Assembly: GCA_049889095.1 (NCBI GenBank)
Contig: JBLJFK010000017.1
Length of the DNA stretch: 64,000 bases
From: Ewingella sp049889095
GTDB lineage: Bacteria > Pseudomonadota > Gammaproteobacteria > Enterobacterales > Enterobacteriaceae
Direction: 5' to 3' (one strand)
Made by a program: the position numbers and the translations under genes
Notes under the pieces: generated by a model
The model's database searches: none
Seen by the model: only the letters and a program-made list of their open reading frames with translations
What the model was told of the DNA's origin: nothing
Shown: positions 1 through 9,179 of the stretch, in pieces
Numbering within the stretch: the first letter of the stretch is position 1
How the letters are laid out: each line of letters opens with the position of its first letter

Positions 1-114
1 GCGGCACTAGCGCGGTGGTCCCACCTGACCCCATGCCGAACTCAGAAGTGAAACGCCGTAGCGCCGATGGTAGTGTGGGGTCTCCCCATGCGAGAGTAGG
101 GAACTGCCAGGCAT
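1..114 (+). rRNA. rrf: 5S ribosomal RNA, 5' end cut by window edge
   Basis: The sequence is nearly identical to enterobacterial 5S rRNA from about nucleotide 7 to its 3' end (…GAACTGCCAGGCAT). About six nucleotides are missing at the left edge. It is the distal gene of an rrn operon that lies to the left. In E. coli a 5S gene (rrfG) also lies next to kgtP-yfiM-pssA, which fits the genes that follow here. Confidence 0.97.
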
Positions 115-127
115 CAAATTAGTGAGA

Positions 128-155
128 AACCTCAGTCGAAAGACTGAGGTTTTTT
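128..155 (+). terminator. Rho-independent terminator of the rrn operon
   Basis: A perfect 10-bp stem (AACCTCAGTC / GACTGAGGTT) with a GAAA tetraloop is followed by a run of T. It lies 14 bp after the 5S end. Confidence 0.93.
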
Positions 156-226
156 GCTATGGGGATTTTAGTCACTTTCACTTTGTATCTTTGACGATCG
201 ATTCCTGGTGCCTACGCTATAACGTT

Positions 227-574
227 TTAATTATGTATTGCCTGATAGGCCCCATAGCCCACTGCTGCACCTGCCGCATCCCATGCGAAATCCTTCCAGC
301 TCCATCCACTACCTGCTTGACGACTGTCATATAACTCCTTCCCTGCCCCTAATCCGATCGAAAAAAACAGCCCAAAAGAACGACTTCTGGCGTCATTCCA
401 TCCTTGATGCTCGCCGTATGCGGCACCAGCAGCCGCTAATATAACGGAGCCAGCAAAATGCTCTAACTTATCTTTTCCTGTCCAACTATCATTGGCGACA
501 TGAGTACAACCGCTGCACATGAGGGCAGGAATAAACAAGCCTAATATATAAAGGCCGGGCAAAGAAATATTCAT
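227..574 (-). CDS. yfiM: YfiM family lipoprotein
   Basis: A 115-residue protein with a signal peptide ending in a lipobox-like CSGC; Cys23 is the likely lipidated residue. The mature part holds several small-residue hydrophobic stretches (around residues 40-52, 68-77 and 97-106) and resembles the short enterobacterial lipoprotein YfiM. It lies downstream of pssA on the same strand, as in E. coli. The molecular function is unknown; an envelope location is inferred from the lipobox. No neighbour adds functional evidence. Confidence 0.82.
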   Translation of the reverse strand: MNISLPGLYILGLFIPALMCSGCTHVANDSWTGKDKLEHFAGSVILAAAGAAYGEHQGWNDARSRSFGLFFSIGLGAGKELYDSRQAGSGWSWKDFAWDAAGAAVGYGAYQAIHN

Positions 575-653
575 GGAATATATTCCTGTAACTGAATAAC
601 TTGCGCCTAATCACGCTTCATTTTTGTCAGTGCTAAAATGTCTTTTTAACTCG

Positions 654-683
654 TAAAAAAAGCCTGATCATATCGATCAGGCT
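654..683 (-). terminator. Terminator downstream of pssA
   Basis: Nine-bp stem AGCCTGATC / GATCAGGCT (661-683) with a 5-nt loop. On the minus strand it is followed by a T run (complement of the A tract at 654-660). It lies 17 bp past the pssA stop and separates pssA from yfiM. Confidence 0.88.
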
Positions 684-700
684 TTCAGTATAATAGTGGA

Positions 701-2056
701 TCACAAAATCCGGCTGATTAATCGATCTATTCGTATCCGCCTCAGGCGTCGAATAAGCTTACGGACTTTAATCGGATAATTAGGAATGCTTTCCAACTCC
801 ATATAATGCGAAACAATGTGGGTGTGCTCACGTATTTCTTCAAGCTCTTTGTGACGCTGTACCATCATCTCATTATGGGGATCGTGAATAAGGATCGCGT
901 TCTCCAAATCCAGACGCCAGGCGCGGGGATTGAGGTTGTTACCGGTAATTAATTGCCAACGATCATCGACCCAGACCCCTTTGAGATGGTAACTATTTTC
1001 ACCATCTTTCCATAAGCGAACAATTAACTGTCCGCTGTCGACAAAGCGTTGTAGCCGGCTCAGAAAACGACGCAAATTGATTTCATACAGATAAGGCAGG
1101 GCACCGATAATTTTAAATGGTTGATCCTGAGGTATATAGAAGTCGTTTGCAGTCTTATCACCCACAATAATTTCAACTTGTTTACCACGACGTAGCAACG
1201 CGATAATATTTCTTGCGAGCAGTGCCGGCATATTGAAATAAGGTGTACATAGGGTCAGTTTCTGCTCGGTACTGGCCATCAGATGGTGAATGGTGCGGTT
1301 TAGTGAATTTTGTTTACCTAATCCGACCAAAGGAATAACGGCCAGCTCATCGTTACCTGCGCTGTCTTTAAAATGATAACTGCTGTCACGTAGAGATTGG
1401 CGGAACTGGCGGGTTTCATTTCTGATTTCGATGTTTTTCGGACGATCATCTCGATCAAGACGTTGAACTGCGCTGGCACCGATGATCGACTTTCTGATGA
1501 AGTCGATCATCGTGTTAGCCAACGGGGTGTTAATCAGCAAATGATAGCGGTCGTAACGATATTTATCATGACGATGTAAATAAACGTCATTGATGCTGGC
1601 ACCGCTATAAATAACACGGTCATCGATAACAGAGCCTTTGAGGTGCAAGACACCTAATGCTTCGCGGGTATTAACAGGTACACCATAAACGGGTACCGAG
1701 ACGCCAGGATGCAGCTGCGCCATGCTGCAATACCAGTCAGCGTTGGTATTAGAGGCAACAGCACCGATGCGGCCGCGCTGAGCACGATGCCAGTCAACCA
1801 GAATACAGATTTCAAGCTCAGGCCGCTGCTGTTTGGCTGCATATAGCGCCGAAAGAACATCGCGCCCACCGTCGTCATTCTCCAGATAGAGTGCAACAAG
1901 ATAAATGCGATGAGTTGCGCTGGCGATAGCGTCGAGCAGGGTAGTACGGAAATCCGTAGGGCAGTAGAGTGTTTGAACAGCATCAACCGTTTGGGGGAGT
2001 TTAGGCAGTTGAGCAAGGTGTTGTTGATGTTTATTACGTTTAAATTTTGACAACAT
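701..2056 (-). CDS. pssA: CDP-diacylglycerol--serine O-phosphatidyltransferase
   Basis: Makes phosphatidylserine from CDP-diacylglycerol and L-serine, the first committed step to phosphatidylethanolamine, at the inner membrane surface. The 451-residue protein belongs to the phospholipase D-like superfamily. It has two HKD-type motifs, HLKGSVIDD near residue 138 and HLKGVWVDD near 355, each followed by the usual SGAS or TGNN stretch. The basic C-terminus ends in RLIRRLRRIRIDRLISRIL, as in E. coli. The start is taken at the second of two adjacent ATG codons because E. coli PssA begins MLSKFKRNKH. It lies downstream of pat, as in E. coli. Confidence 0.97.
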   Translation of the reverse strand: MLSKFKRNKHQQHLAQLPKLPQTVDAVQTLYCPTDFRTTLLDAIASATHRIYLVALYLENDDGGRDVLSALYAAKQQRPELEICILVDWHRAQRGRIGAVASNTNADWYCSMAQLHPGVSVPVYGVPVNTREALGVLHLKGSVIDDRVIYSGASINDVYLHRHDKYRYDRYHLLINTPLANTMIDFIRKSIIGASAVQRLDRDDRPKNIEIRNETRQFRQSLRDSSYHFKDSAGNDELAVIPLVGLGKQNSLNRTIHHLMASTEQKLTLCTPYFNMPALLARNIIALLRRGKQVEIIVGDKTANDFYIPQDQPFKIIGALPYLYEINLRRFLSRLQRFVDSGQLIVRLWKDGENSYHLKGVWVDDRWQLITGNNLNPRAWRLDLENAILIHDPHNEMMVQRHKELEEIREHTHIVSHYMELESIPNYPIKVRKLIRRLRRIRIDRLISRIL

Positions 2057-2166
2057 CACAGTGCGCTTCTTCTCTCTTCAGGTAATAGCGATAGCGGCAA
2101 GGACTAAGTAAACCGCATAATCGGTCGATAATACCATTAGTACTCCCTATTGTGCGTATGTTTTGC

Positions 2167-4845
2167 CTATTTGTGACCTTGATAGGCGACGTTCTGGTCA
2201 GGTTTGAGGCTTAAAGAGAGATTAACAATCCCATCCTTCAGTTGCACATCGACCTCAAATCCGAGCTTTCTTGCCAGTGTCACCATACCCTGATTATTCG
2301 GCATCGTGATACCTGTTAGCCGTTGTAGACCGTGCTCTGAGGTATATTTGATCATCTTATCTAGCAGACGTCTACCAAGCCCAAGCCCTTTTAAATCCGA
2401 GCGAACAAGTACAGAGAATTCGGCATCAATATTATCCGGATCCGAGACGGCTCGCGTCACGCCAATAATTTCCAATTTGTCATTAACTGAACGAATAGCA
2501 ACGAAGGCCATTTCACGATCGTAGTCGATTTGGCTCATGTTCGCTAAATCCTCATGCGTGAACTCGTTGATCTCGCTGAAGTAGCGATAATAGAGATCTT
2601 CTTTAGTCACTTTGAGAATGAAGGCGTGCAGCAAAGGCTCATCTTCCGGCAGAATAGGACGGAACTGGCAAACAGAACCGTCTTTAAGCGTGACCTGCTC
2701 TTCCAACTCCTGAGGATAGGGGCGTATAGCCAGCCGGGAGGGGGCGTCAATGCTGACGGCAGCTAGCTGAAGCGATACGTCAAGCAGGTTCAGTTCATCG
2801 CCCGATGCCAGAAGCGGATGAATATCCAGCCTGATAATCTGAGGGCAATCGACAATCAGGTTAGACACCTTGACCAGCAACTGGCTCAGGGTGGGTATAT
2901 CCAGCGGACGTGAAGCATTATGATCGCGTATTTTTCCACTCTTCACTGCCTGTAAAACCTGATAGCGTGCCAGTGCCAGATTCAGTGGCGGTAAAGCGAT
3001 CGCCACCTGCGTTTCTGGACGCCACTCGCTACCGCCTTCACCCAGCATGATGATCGGTCCAAATACAGCATCTTGTTCAACAACAATCCTCAACTCCTGT
3101 GAACCGGGGCGATTAGCCATAGTTTGCACTAACAAACCATGAATACGCGCCTGAGGAAATGAGTGTTTTGCGCGATCGAATATCGCGTTGGCGGCCTGCT
3201 CAACCTCATTTGATGTACGCAGGTAGAGCATCACGCCCTGGACCTGCGAATTGTGCGGAATATCCGGCGAACGCAGTTTGAGCGCCACCGGGTAGCCTAC
3301 TTGCCCGGCAATATTTACAGCTTCAGCACTGTCGCTGGCAATGCATGTCGGCAGAACGTCCATCCCATAAGCCTGGAAGATTGTGCGTACTTCGTGGGTA
3401 TCGAGCTGCATCACTCCTTCGGCAAGAGCCTGGCTAATTAACCGATGTGCCTCATCGGTATTTTGTTGTAAACCGACGGGTAATGAAGGGGTTTCTTTTA
3501 GCTGCTTCTGATTGCGGCGATATTCGACCATGTGCATAAATGCCGTCACGGTGCCTTCAGGAGTTCGGTAGGTCGGTATACCAGCTTCGGTAAAAAGTTT
3601 GCGCGCTTCCTGAGATGAATATTCGCCGCACCAGTTAGTCAGTACGGTCACGCGCTTGCCTCGCGGATGCTTCTGCAACGCGGCGATCACCTGCTCAGCC
3701 GTGACGGTACCATGCGCAGCAGCGCTTGGCGCGTGGATAATCAGCAAGGCATCGTAGTCGGTATTGTCTAGCAGCGAAGTAAGTACTGACTGATAGCGTA
3801 GCGGTGTCGCATCATCGTGCAAGTCGAGCGGGTTCGATATCACAATGCTCTCCGGTAATACGGCGCGTAATGCCACAGCAGTTTCATGACTAATAGCAGC
3901 CAGCTTACCGTTGCGTGACAGCAGTTGATCAAGTGCCATTGCCGCAGGTGCAGCTCCGTTGCTAATAATAAGCAAGCGCTCACCTCGCAGAGGATGCATA
4001 TGGCTCAGCGTTTCTACGGCGGAAAATAGTTCATGCGTATCCTGTACGCGCAACAGACCAGCACGCTGGATGGCAGCGTCATAAGCAGCATCCAGACTCA
4101 GCGGGCTGTTGAGTAGTTTTTGCGCCTGCGCACTGCGGCCACTTTTAATCACCAGAATGGGTTTGTTACGTGAGGCGCTGCGAGAGGCTGACAGAAAGCG
4201 GCGTGCATCACTGATATGTTCGAGATACAGCAGGATCGCGCTGGTTTTACTGTCGCGCGCCAGAAAATCCAGCAAATCATCGACATCAATATCCAGACTG
4301 TTGCCCAGGGAAATAAAGTAGGAGAAACCAACGGCCCGCTGCTGTGCCCAGTCCAGAATTGTATTAGCAACAGCCGCTGACTGCGAAATAAACGCCAGTT
4401 TACCGGGCAGAATAGGGACCGGTGAAAAGCTGGCATTCAACCGCTGCCAGGGCGCCAGAATCCCCAAACTGTTTGGTCCCAACAGGCGCATGTGAAAACG
4501 CTGGGCACAGGTTTTAAGCTCAGAAAACTGGAGCGGATGAGAAGAGAGCACAATGGCCGTTTTACAGCCGCGTTCCCCGAGCTGTTCCAGCAGCGCCAGA
4601 TTACGGTCAGCACGGGTGCAGAGGATAGCCAAATCGGGGGTGATTGGCAGGTGCGCGACATCCGGGTAGGCCAGTACGCCACAGACAGCCCGATAAGCAG
4701 GAGTGACTGGCAGAACCGGTCCATTGAACCCTCCCTCCAGCAAATTACGCATCATCAGATAACCAGCGCGACCGGGTTTATCGCTCGCACCGAGTACCGC
4801 AATGGATTTAGGTCGTAATAGTGCTTCTAGTCCACGCTGGCTCAT
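2167..4845 (-). CDS. pat: Protein lysine acetyltransferase Pat (YfiQ/PatZ)
   Basis: An 892-residue two-part enzyme. Residues 1 to about 700 resemble ADP-forming acyl-CoA synthetases (N-terminal CoA-binding Rossmann domain with GASDKPGRAG, succinyl-CoA ligase-like middle, ATP-grasp part). The last 170 or so residues are a GNAT domain with the acetyl-CoA loop LKGLGLGRRLLDKM. In E. coli and Salmonella this enzyme acetylates lysines of metabolic enzymes such as acetyl-CoA synthetase. Length matches the family (886 in E. coli). It starts MSQRGLEALLRPKSIAVLGA, matching E. coli residue by residue. It sits 30 bp downstream of the yfiP stop, on the same strand. Confidence 0.96.
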   Translation of the reverse strand: MSQRGLEALLRPKSIAVLGASDKPGRAGYLMMRNLLEGGFNGPVLPVTPAYRAVCGVLAYPDVAHLPITPDLAILCTRADRNLALLEQLGERGCKTAIVLSSHPLQFSELKTCAQRFHMRLLGPNSLGILAPWQRLNASFSPVPILPGKLAFISQSAAVANTILDWAQQRAVGFSYFISLGNSLDIDVDDLLDFLARDSKTSAILLYLEHISDARRFLSASRSASRNKPILVIKSGRSAQAQKLLNSPLSLDAAYDAAIQRAGLLRVQDTHELFSAVETLSHMHPLRGERLLIISNGAAPAAMALDQLLSRNGKLAAISHETAVALRAVLPESIVISNPLDLHDDATPLRYQSVLTSLLDNTDYDALLIIHAPSAAAHGTVTAEQVIAALQKHPRGKRVTVLTNWCGEYSSQEARKLFTEAGIPTYRTPEGTVTAFMHMVEYRRNQKQLKETPSLPVGLQQNTDEAHRLISQALAEGVMQLDTHEVRTIFQAYGMDVLPTCIASDSAEAVNIAGQVGYPVALKLRSPDIPHNSQVQGVMLYLRTSNEVEQAANAIFDRAKHSFPQARIHGLLVQTMANRPGSQELRIVVEQDAVFGPIIMLGEGGSEWRPETQVAIALPPLNLALARYQVLQAVKSGKIRDHNASRPLDIPTLSQLLVKVSNLIVDCPQIIRLDIHPLLASGDELNLLDVSLQLAAVSIDAPSRLAIRPYPQELEEQVTLKDGSVCQFRPILPEDEPLLHAFILKVTKEDLYYRYFSEINEFTHEDLANMSQIDYDREMAFVAIRSVNDKLEIIGVTRAVSDPDNIDAEFSVLVRSDLKGLGLGRRLLDKMIKYTSEHGLQRLTGITMPNNQGMVTLARKLGFEVDVQLKDGIVNLSLSLKPDQNVAYQGHK

Positions 4846-4875
4846 TTATCCTCCGGATATCAATTTGCATTGATT

Positions 4876-5580
4876 CTAGAGTGTTTCATTCTCTTTTGCT
4901 GTGAACTGATGCATCGGATAGTGGGGTTTTCCTGCCAGATACTGAGTGCGGAAATGCGTAAAGTGCCGCGACAGCCCCGCAGAGGCTTCAAGATCACCGG
5001 CTTTCTCCAGCAATACGACGGCGACTTCTGCGGTGCAATGAAATTCAGGGCGAGAGGCTTCACGCAGGATATAGCGGGATCTGGCGCTGACATCCAGAGA
5101 AAAAACTGGCAAATTATCCAAATAGGGACTCTTGCGGAACATTTTGCGCGCTTCATTCCAGGTGCCATCCAGCATAACAAACAGAGGTGGTTTACTGCCC
5201 GATGGGACTTCGGTAAACACCTGCCGTGGCGGTTGAACGAAAGAGGCCGGAAAAACCACGTAAGGCTGACGGGATGGATCTGAAATTGCTTCGAACAGTG
5301 CTGGATTGGTTTGAGTGCGTGACCACATAAACGCCTGGGTATCCGGGAGAACGTCAGCAATTAATCGACCCGTATTGCTGGGCTTCATCGGTTCCGTGTC
5401 ATACATCACCAGACAAAAGCAACTGGCAGCTTGATGAATTTCACGAGCGGCACAGATACAGTTACGTTTAGGTAACAGGCAGGACTGGCAGCGAATAGCA
5501 CGTGAGCCACGGGCAAGGAACGGACGGGTGGATTTAGCAAGGCGCTGCTCACGCAGGCGTAGAACGGCATTGTCTGACAT
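4876..5580 (-). CDS. tapT: DTW-domain tRNA-uridine aminocarboxypropyltransferase (YfiP/TapT)
   Basis: DTW-domain protein of 234 residues. TapT puts a 3-amino-3-carboxypropyl group on uridine 47 (acp3U) of several tRNAs using S-adenosylmethionine. Visible marks are the N-terminal Cys motif CQSCLLPKRNCIC and the D-x-T-W signature in MLDGTWNEARKM. The stretch DTEPMKPSNTGRLIADVLPD is typical of the family. The start is set at the second ATG, which aligns with E. coli YfiP. It lies between trxC and pat on the same strand, the E. coli order. Confidence 0.93.
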   Translation of the reverse strand: MSDNAVLRLREQRLAKSTRPFLARGSRAIRCQSCLLPKRNCICAAREIHQAASCFCLVMYDTEPMKPSNTGRLIADVLPDTQAFMWSRTQTNPALFEAISDPSRQPYVVFPASFVQPPRQVFTEVPSGSKPPLFVMLDGTWNEARKMFRKSPYLDNLPVFSLDVSARSRYILREASRPEFHCTAEVAVVLLEKAGDLEASAGLSRHFTHFRTQYLAGKPHYPMHQFTAKENETL

Positions 5581-5727
5581 AAGCATTCCGCAGTTGCAAA
5601 CCGGCTATTCTAAAGGGCGTTGAAGCGCAGGGATAGTAGCGTGTTAGCATAAAACGGCGGCCGGGCTAAAATAATAGGCCCGCTGATAGGCGGACCATTG
5701 GGCGTAGGTTTAATCCTGATTTATGCG

Positions 5728-6147
5728 TTACAATGATTCATTAAGCCAGTCGTTGAACGGTGCTTTTGGCATTGCGCCGCTCAGCATGTCGACCATTTTG
5801 CCTTCATTAAATACCATAATGGTCGGAATGCTGCGGATACGAAAACGTGCGCTCAGTTCAGGCTCAGTTTCCGTATTGACTTTAATGAAGCGGATCTTAC
5901 CGGCTCGTTCCTGCGCGACATCTTCAAAGATCGGCGCGAAGTTAACGCAGGGTCCGCACCACGGAGCCCAGAAGTCGATAACTACCGGCAAATCATCTTG
6001 TAGGTATTTATCCAGCGTACTTGTCGTGGCGTGAACTACTTCGCCTTCAAATAAGGGATGACCGCAACGGCCGCATTTTGCGCCGTCGTTGATACGATCT
6101 TCAGGCAGGCTATTGGTGGCCTGGCATGATGTACAAATCGTATTCAT
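5728..6147 (-). CDS. trxC: Thioredoxin 2
   Basis: Cytoplasmic disulfide reductase of 139 residues. The N-terminal zinc-binding region has two CxxC pairs (CTSCQ and CGRCG), the feature that separates thioredoxin 2 from thioredoxin 1. The redox site is WCGPC. The start chosen (MNTICTSCQATN) gives the family length; a longer reading frame adds 14 unrelated residues. In E. coli trxC is induced by OxyR; I did not identify an OxyR site in the 234-bp divergent region shared with yfiF. Confidence 0.96.
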   Translation of the reverse strand: MNTICTSCQATNSLPEDRINDGAKCGRCGHPLFEGEVVHATTSTLDKYLQDDLPVVIDFWAPWCGPCVNFAPIFEDVAQERAGKIRFIKVNTETEPELSARFRIRSIPTIMVFNEGKMVDMLSGAMPKAPFNDWLNESL

Positions 6148-6381
6148 AAAATTAGCCTCTGCATTGCTCAATGGTGAGAATCGGATCAACCCGACACCAA
6201 AGCGTGTTGGACGACGGGGCTGACATGTTGCTTATATGTTGCCAGTATGAAGCCAAGCCACCTGTCGGACAACGCGGTTTACTCAATGAATGCGATAGTT
6301 TTTAGCTTTTGGTCCAAAGCAAGTGGCTTACCACACAGACATCAGGTAATCTTCGCGCCCAGCGCGTAGGTGGAGAGAGAA

Positions 6382-7515
6382 ATGAACGATTCATTCAGTG
6401 GCAGAAACGGCAAAGTCAAAGTGATGTACGTCCGCAGTGACGACGACGGCGATAACCGCAATAACGATAAACGTCCTTCTAACAATAAAGGACGTCCTGG
6501 CGAGAAGCCGCGTACCGGATCCCGTCCTGACGATGCCCGCCGCAATGAGCGTCGCAGCCCCGACACGCGTAGTGATTCCCGCGGTCCTGACACTCGTCGT
6601 GGCGATGCACGCCCGCAGCGTACAGGTCGTGATGCACCGCGCCCGGCGCGTTCTGACCGTGACGATGACGGTCCGTATTCCTCACCGTGGAAAACTGTTT
6701 CCCGTGCACCGGACGACGAGTCTGTACCGGATCACGGCGGCATCAGCGGTAAAAGCTTTATCGATCCCGAGCAACTGCGCCGTCAGCGTCAGGAAGAGAC
6801 CCGTGTTTACGGTGAGAACGCCTGTCAGGCACTGTTTGCCAGCCGTCCGGACTCTATCGTGCGTGCCTGGTTTGTGCAGTCTGTGACGCCGCGTTTTCGC
6901 GAAGCGCTGCGCTGGATGGCAGCAAACCGCAAGGCTTATCACGTGGTCGAAGATGACGAACTGGCCAAAGCCTCAGGCACAGACCATCACGGCGGTGTTT
7001 GCTTCCTGATTAAAAAGCGCCAGGGTCTGGATGCTGACACGTATCTGCAAACTGCACCGGCGAAAGACTGTGTGTTGGCGCTGGAAAATGTCGGTAACCC
7101 GCACAATCTCGGCGGCATTATGCGCAGCTGTGCACACTTTGGTGTTAACGGTTTAGTGGTTCAGGATCCGGCCCTGCTGGAATCTGGTGCTGCAGTGCGT
7201 ACCGCTGAAGGCGGCGCGGAACATATCAAAGCCATCAGCGCTGATAACTTCCTTGACGTGCTGGCTAGTTTCCGTAAAGCCGGTTACACCATCGTCACCA
7301 CTTCAAGCCATAAAGGAACGGTACTCGGTAAGGCGGAACTGCCTGCCAAAATGGTGCTGGTGCTGGGTGAAGAGAGTGATGGCTTGTCTGATAGTGCATG
7401 GCAGCAGGGTGATATCAACGTCTCTATCGGTGGTACCGGTAAAGTAGAAAGTCTGAATGTTTCTGTCGCGACCGGTATTTTGCTGGCTGACTGGTGGCGT
7501 CAGAACCACGCGTAA
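6382..7515 (+). CDS. yfiF: SpoU-family RNA 2'-O-methyltransferase YfiF
   Basis: A 377-residue protein. The first 120 or so residues are very rich in Arg, Asp and Pro and look disordered. A SpoU/TrmH-type substrate-binding domain follows, then a SPOUT methyltransferase domain with ALENVGNPHNLGGIMRSCAHF, LGEESDGL and SLNVSVATGILLADW. The exact RNA target in E. coli is not settled. The ATG at 6382, with GGAGAG just upstream, is preferred over an in-frame GTG at 6370 that overlaps the Shine-Dalgarno sequence. It is divergent from trxC. Confidence 0.93.
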   Translation: MNDSFSGRNGKVKVMYVRSDDDGDNRNNDKRPSNNKGRPGEKPRTGSRPDDARRNERRSPDTRSDSRGPDTRRGDARPQRTGRDAPRPARSDRDDDGPYSSPWKTVSRAPDDESVPDHGGISGKSFIDPEQLRRQRQEETRVYGENACQALFASRPDSIVRAWFVQSVTPRFREALRWMAANRKAYHVVEDDELAKASGTDHHGGVCFLIKKRQGLDADTYLQTAPAKDCVLALENVGNPHNLGGIMRSCAHFGVNGLVVQDPALLESGAAVRTAEGGAEHIKAISADNFLDVLASFRKAGYTIVTTSSHKGTVLGKAELPAKMVLVLGEESDGLSDSAWQQGDINVSIGGTGKVESLNVSVATGILLADWWRQNHA

Positions 7516-7550
7516 TCCTCAGAACATTTTCTCGCGATAATCACCATAAA

Positions 7551-7580
7551 AAAACGGACGCCTCCAGGGCGTCCGTTTTG
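7551..7580 (+). terminator. Bidirectional terminator between yfiF and emrB
   Basis: AAAACGGACGCC / GGCGTCCGTTTT stem with a TCCA loop, T run on both strands. It can serve yfiF (plus) and emrB (minus), which converge here. Confidence 0.92.
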
Positions 7581-7617
7581 CTTTCAGCGGTCAGTCAAGT
7601 GTCCGGCGAAACGCAAT

Positions 7618-9162
7618 TTAGTGCGCACCTCCACCCTCTTTACTGCCTCCCGCACCACCGAACGGCGGTCGGGCGAACCAGATTAAAACCAGCAATATCA
7701 GGAATGCTCCACCGGATAACCAGAAAATCTCATTGGCAGAAATGATTAGCCCCTGATTGGTTATCTCCCGCGCTATCCAACCTGACGCCTGCTGATGGCT
7801 CATTCCCATCCCTTCAAGTTGAGCATAGGTTTGCTGCGCCACCGGGTTAAACGGCGTGATATTTTCCGATAACTGCGCATGATGCAGTGATTCACGGTCT
7901 GCCCACATGGTGGTGGTTATTGAGGTACCGATCGAGCCTGCCAATGTTCGGATGAAGTTCGACAGGCTTGATGCCGCTGCCATGCGTTCTGGCGGTAGTC
8001 CGGACAGAATGATGGTGGTCAGTGGCATAAAGAAGCAGCCCACGGCGAAGCCCTGGAAAAACTGTGGCCACGCCGACGCACCAAAATCCATCCCAGGTTC
8101 AAATGTATAAGCTCGCCAGTAGAAGCACACTGCGTACATGATAAAGCTGAAAGTGATCAGTTTGCGCATGTCGAGACGGTGAGCGAACCGGCCAATGATC
8201 GGCGACATGACCACCGGCAGGATCCCTACCGGGGCTGATGCCAGGCCGGCCCAGGTTGCTGTATAACCATAGACCTCCTGCAGCAGCTGCGGCAGCAGAA
8301 CTATCGCGCCGAAGTACAGCATATAGGCCAGACTGATACACAACACGCCAATGGTGAAGTTTCTCGACTTGAACAGTGACAGATCAACAATGGGGTGATC
8401 GTCAGTCAGCTCCCAGACGACCAGGAAGCAAAGCGCCACCACCGCCACGGCGGCAAGCACGATAATTTCCGTGGAGTTAAACCAGTCCAGCTCTTTACCG
8501 CGGTCAAGCATTACTTGCAAACAGCCGATCCCGAGCACCAGCAATACCAATCCGACGCTGTCGATAGGGCGTATCTGCGTAGGCGTTTCACGTCCTTTTA
8601 GCGTTCTCAATGTCAGCACGACAACAACAATGGCGATCGGCACGTTGATGAAGAAGATCCAACCCCAGTGGAAGTTATCACTGATATAACCGCCGAGGAT
8701 CGGGCCACAGATAGGCGCCACGATCACCGTCATCGACCAGAGCGCTAAGGCGGTACTTCGCTTGGCCGGAGGATAGTTATTCAGTAACAGACTTTGCGAC
8801 AACGGGATCAGTGGACCTGCCACCACGCCTTGTAACACACGGAAGAAAATCAACATTTCCAGGCTATTAGACATTCCGCATAGCCAGGAAGCGATGGCAA
8901 ACAGTACCGTAGACCACAGGAACAGTTTGACCTCACCGATGCGCTTCGCCAGCCAGCCGGTGATCGGGATCGAGATAGCGTTGGCAACCCCGAAAGACGT
9001 GATAACCCAGGTACCCTGTGAGTTCGAGGCACCCAGATTCCCGGCAATGGTTGGGATCGCCACGTTCGCGATAGTGGAATCCAGCACCTGCATAAACGTG
9101 GCCATGGACAATGCTACTGTCATCCAGGCCAGTGGTGCGCCTACCAGCGGTTTATTTGCCAC
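7618..9162 (-). CDS. emrB: Multidrug efflux MFS permease EmrB
   Basis: Inner-membrane drug:proton antiporter of the DHA2 group with about 14 predicted membrane helices, 514 residues. It shows the antiporter motif in GVVAGPLIPLSQSLLLNNYPPAKR and the N-terminal LDSTIANVAIPTIAGNLGAS typical of EmrB. It works with the membrane-fusion protein EmrA (stop 17 bp upstream of this start) and TolC as a tripartite pump for hydrophobic compounds. The C-terminal tail GGAGGSKEGGGAH is glycine-rich. It is the last gene of the mprA-emrA-emrB operon. Confidence 0.96.
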   Translation of the reverse strand: MANKPLVGAPLAWMTVALSMATFMQVLDSTIANVAIPTIAGNLGASNSQGTWVITSFGVANAISIPITGWLAKRIGEVKLFLWSTVLFAIASWLCGMSNSLEMLIFFRVLQGVVAGPLIPLSQSLLLNNYPPAKRSTALALWSMTVIVAPICGPILGGYISDNFHWGWIFFINVPIAIVVVVLTLRTLKGRETPTQIRPIDSVGLVLLVLGIGCLQVMLDRGKELDWFNSTEIIVLAAVAVVALCFLVVWELTDDHPIVDLSLFKSRNFTIGVLCISLAYMLYFGAIVLLPQLLQEVYGYTATWAGLASAPVGILPVVMSPIIGRFAHRLDMRKLITFSFIMYAVCFYWRAYTFEPGMDFGASAWPQFFQGFAVGCFFMPLTTIILSGLPPERMAAASSLSNFIRTLAGSIGTSITTTMWADRESLHHAQLSENITPFNPVAQQTYAQLEGMGMSHQQASGWIAREITNQGLIISANEIFWLSGGAFLILLVLIWFARPPFGGAGGSKEGGGAH

Positions 9163-9179
9163 AGAGGCCTCCGGCGGTT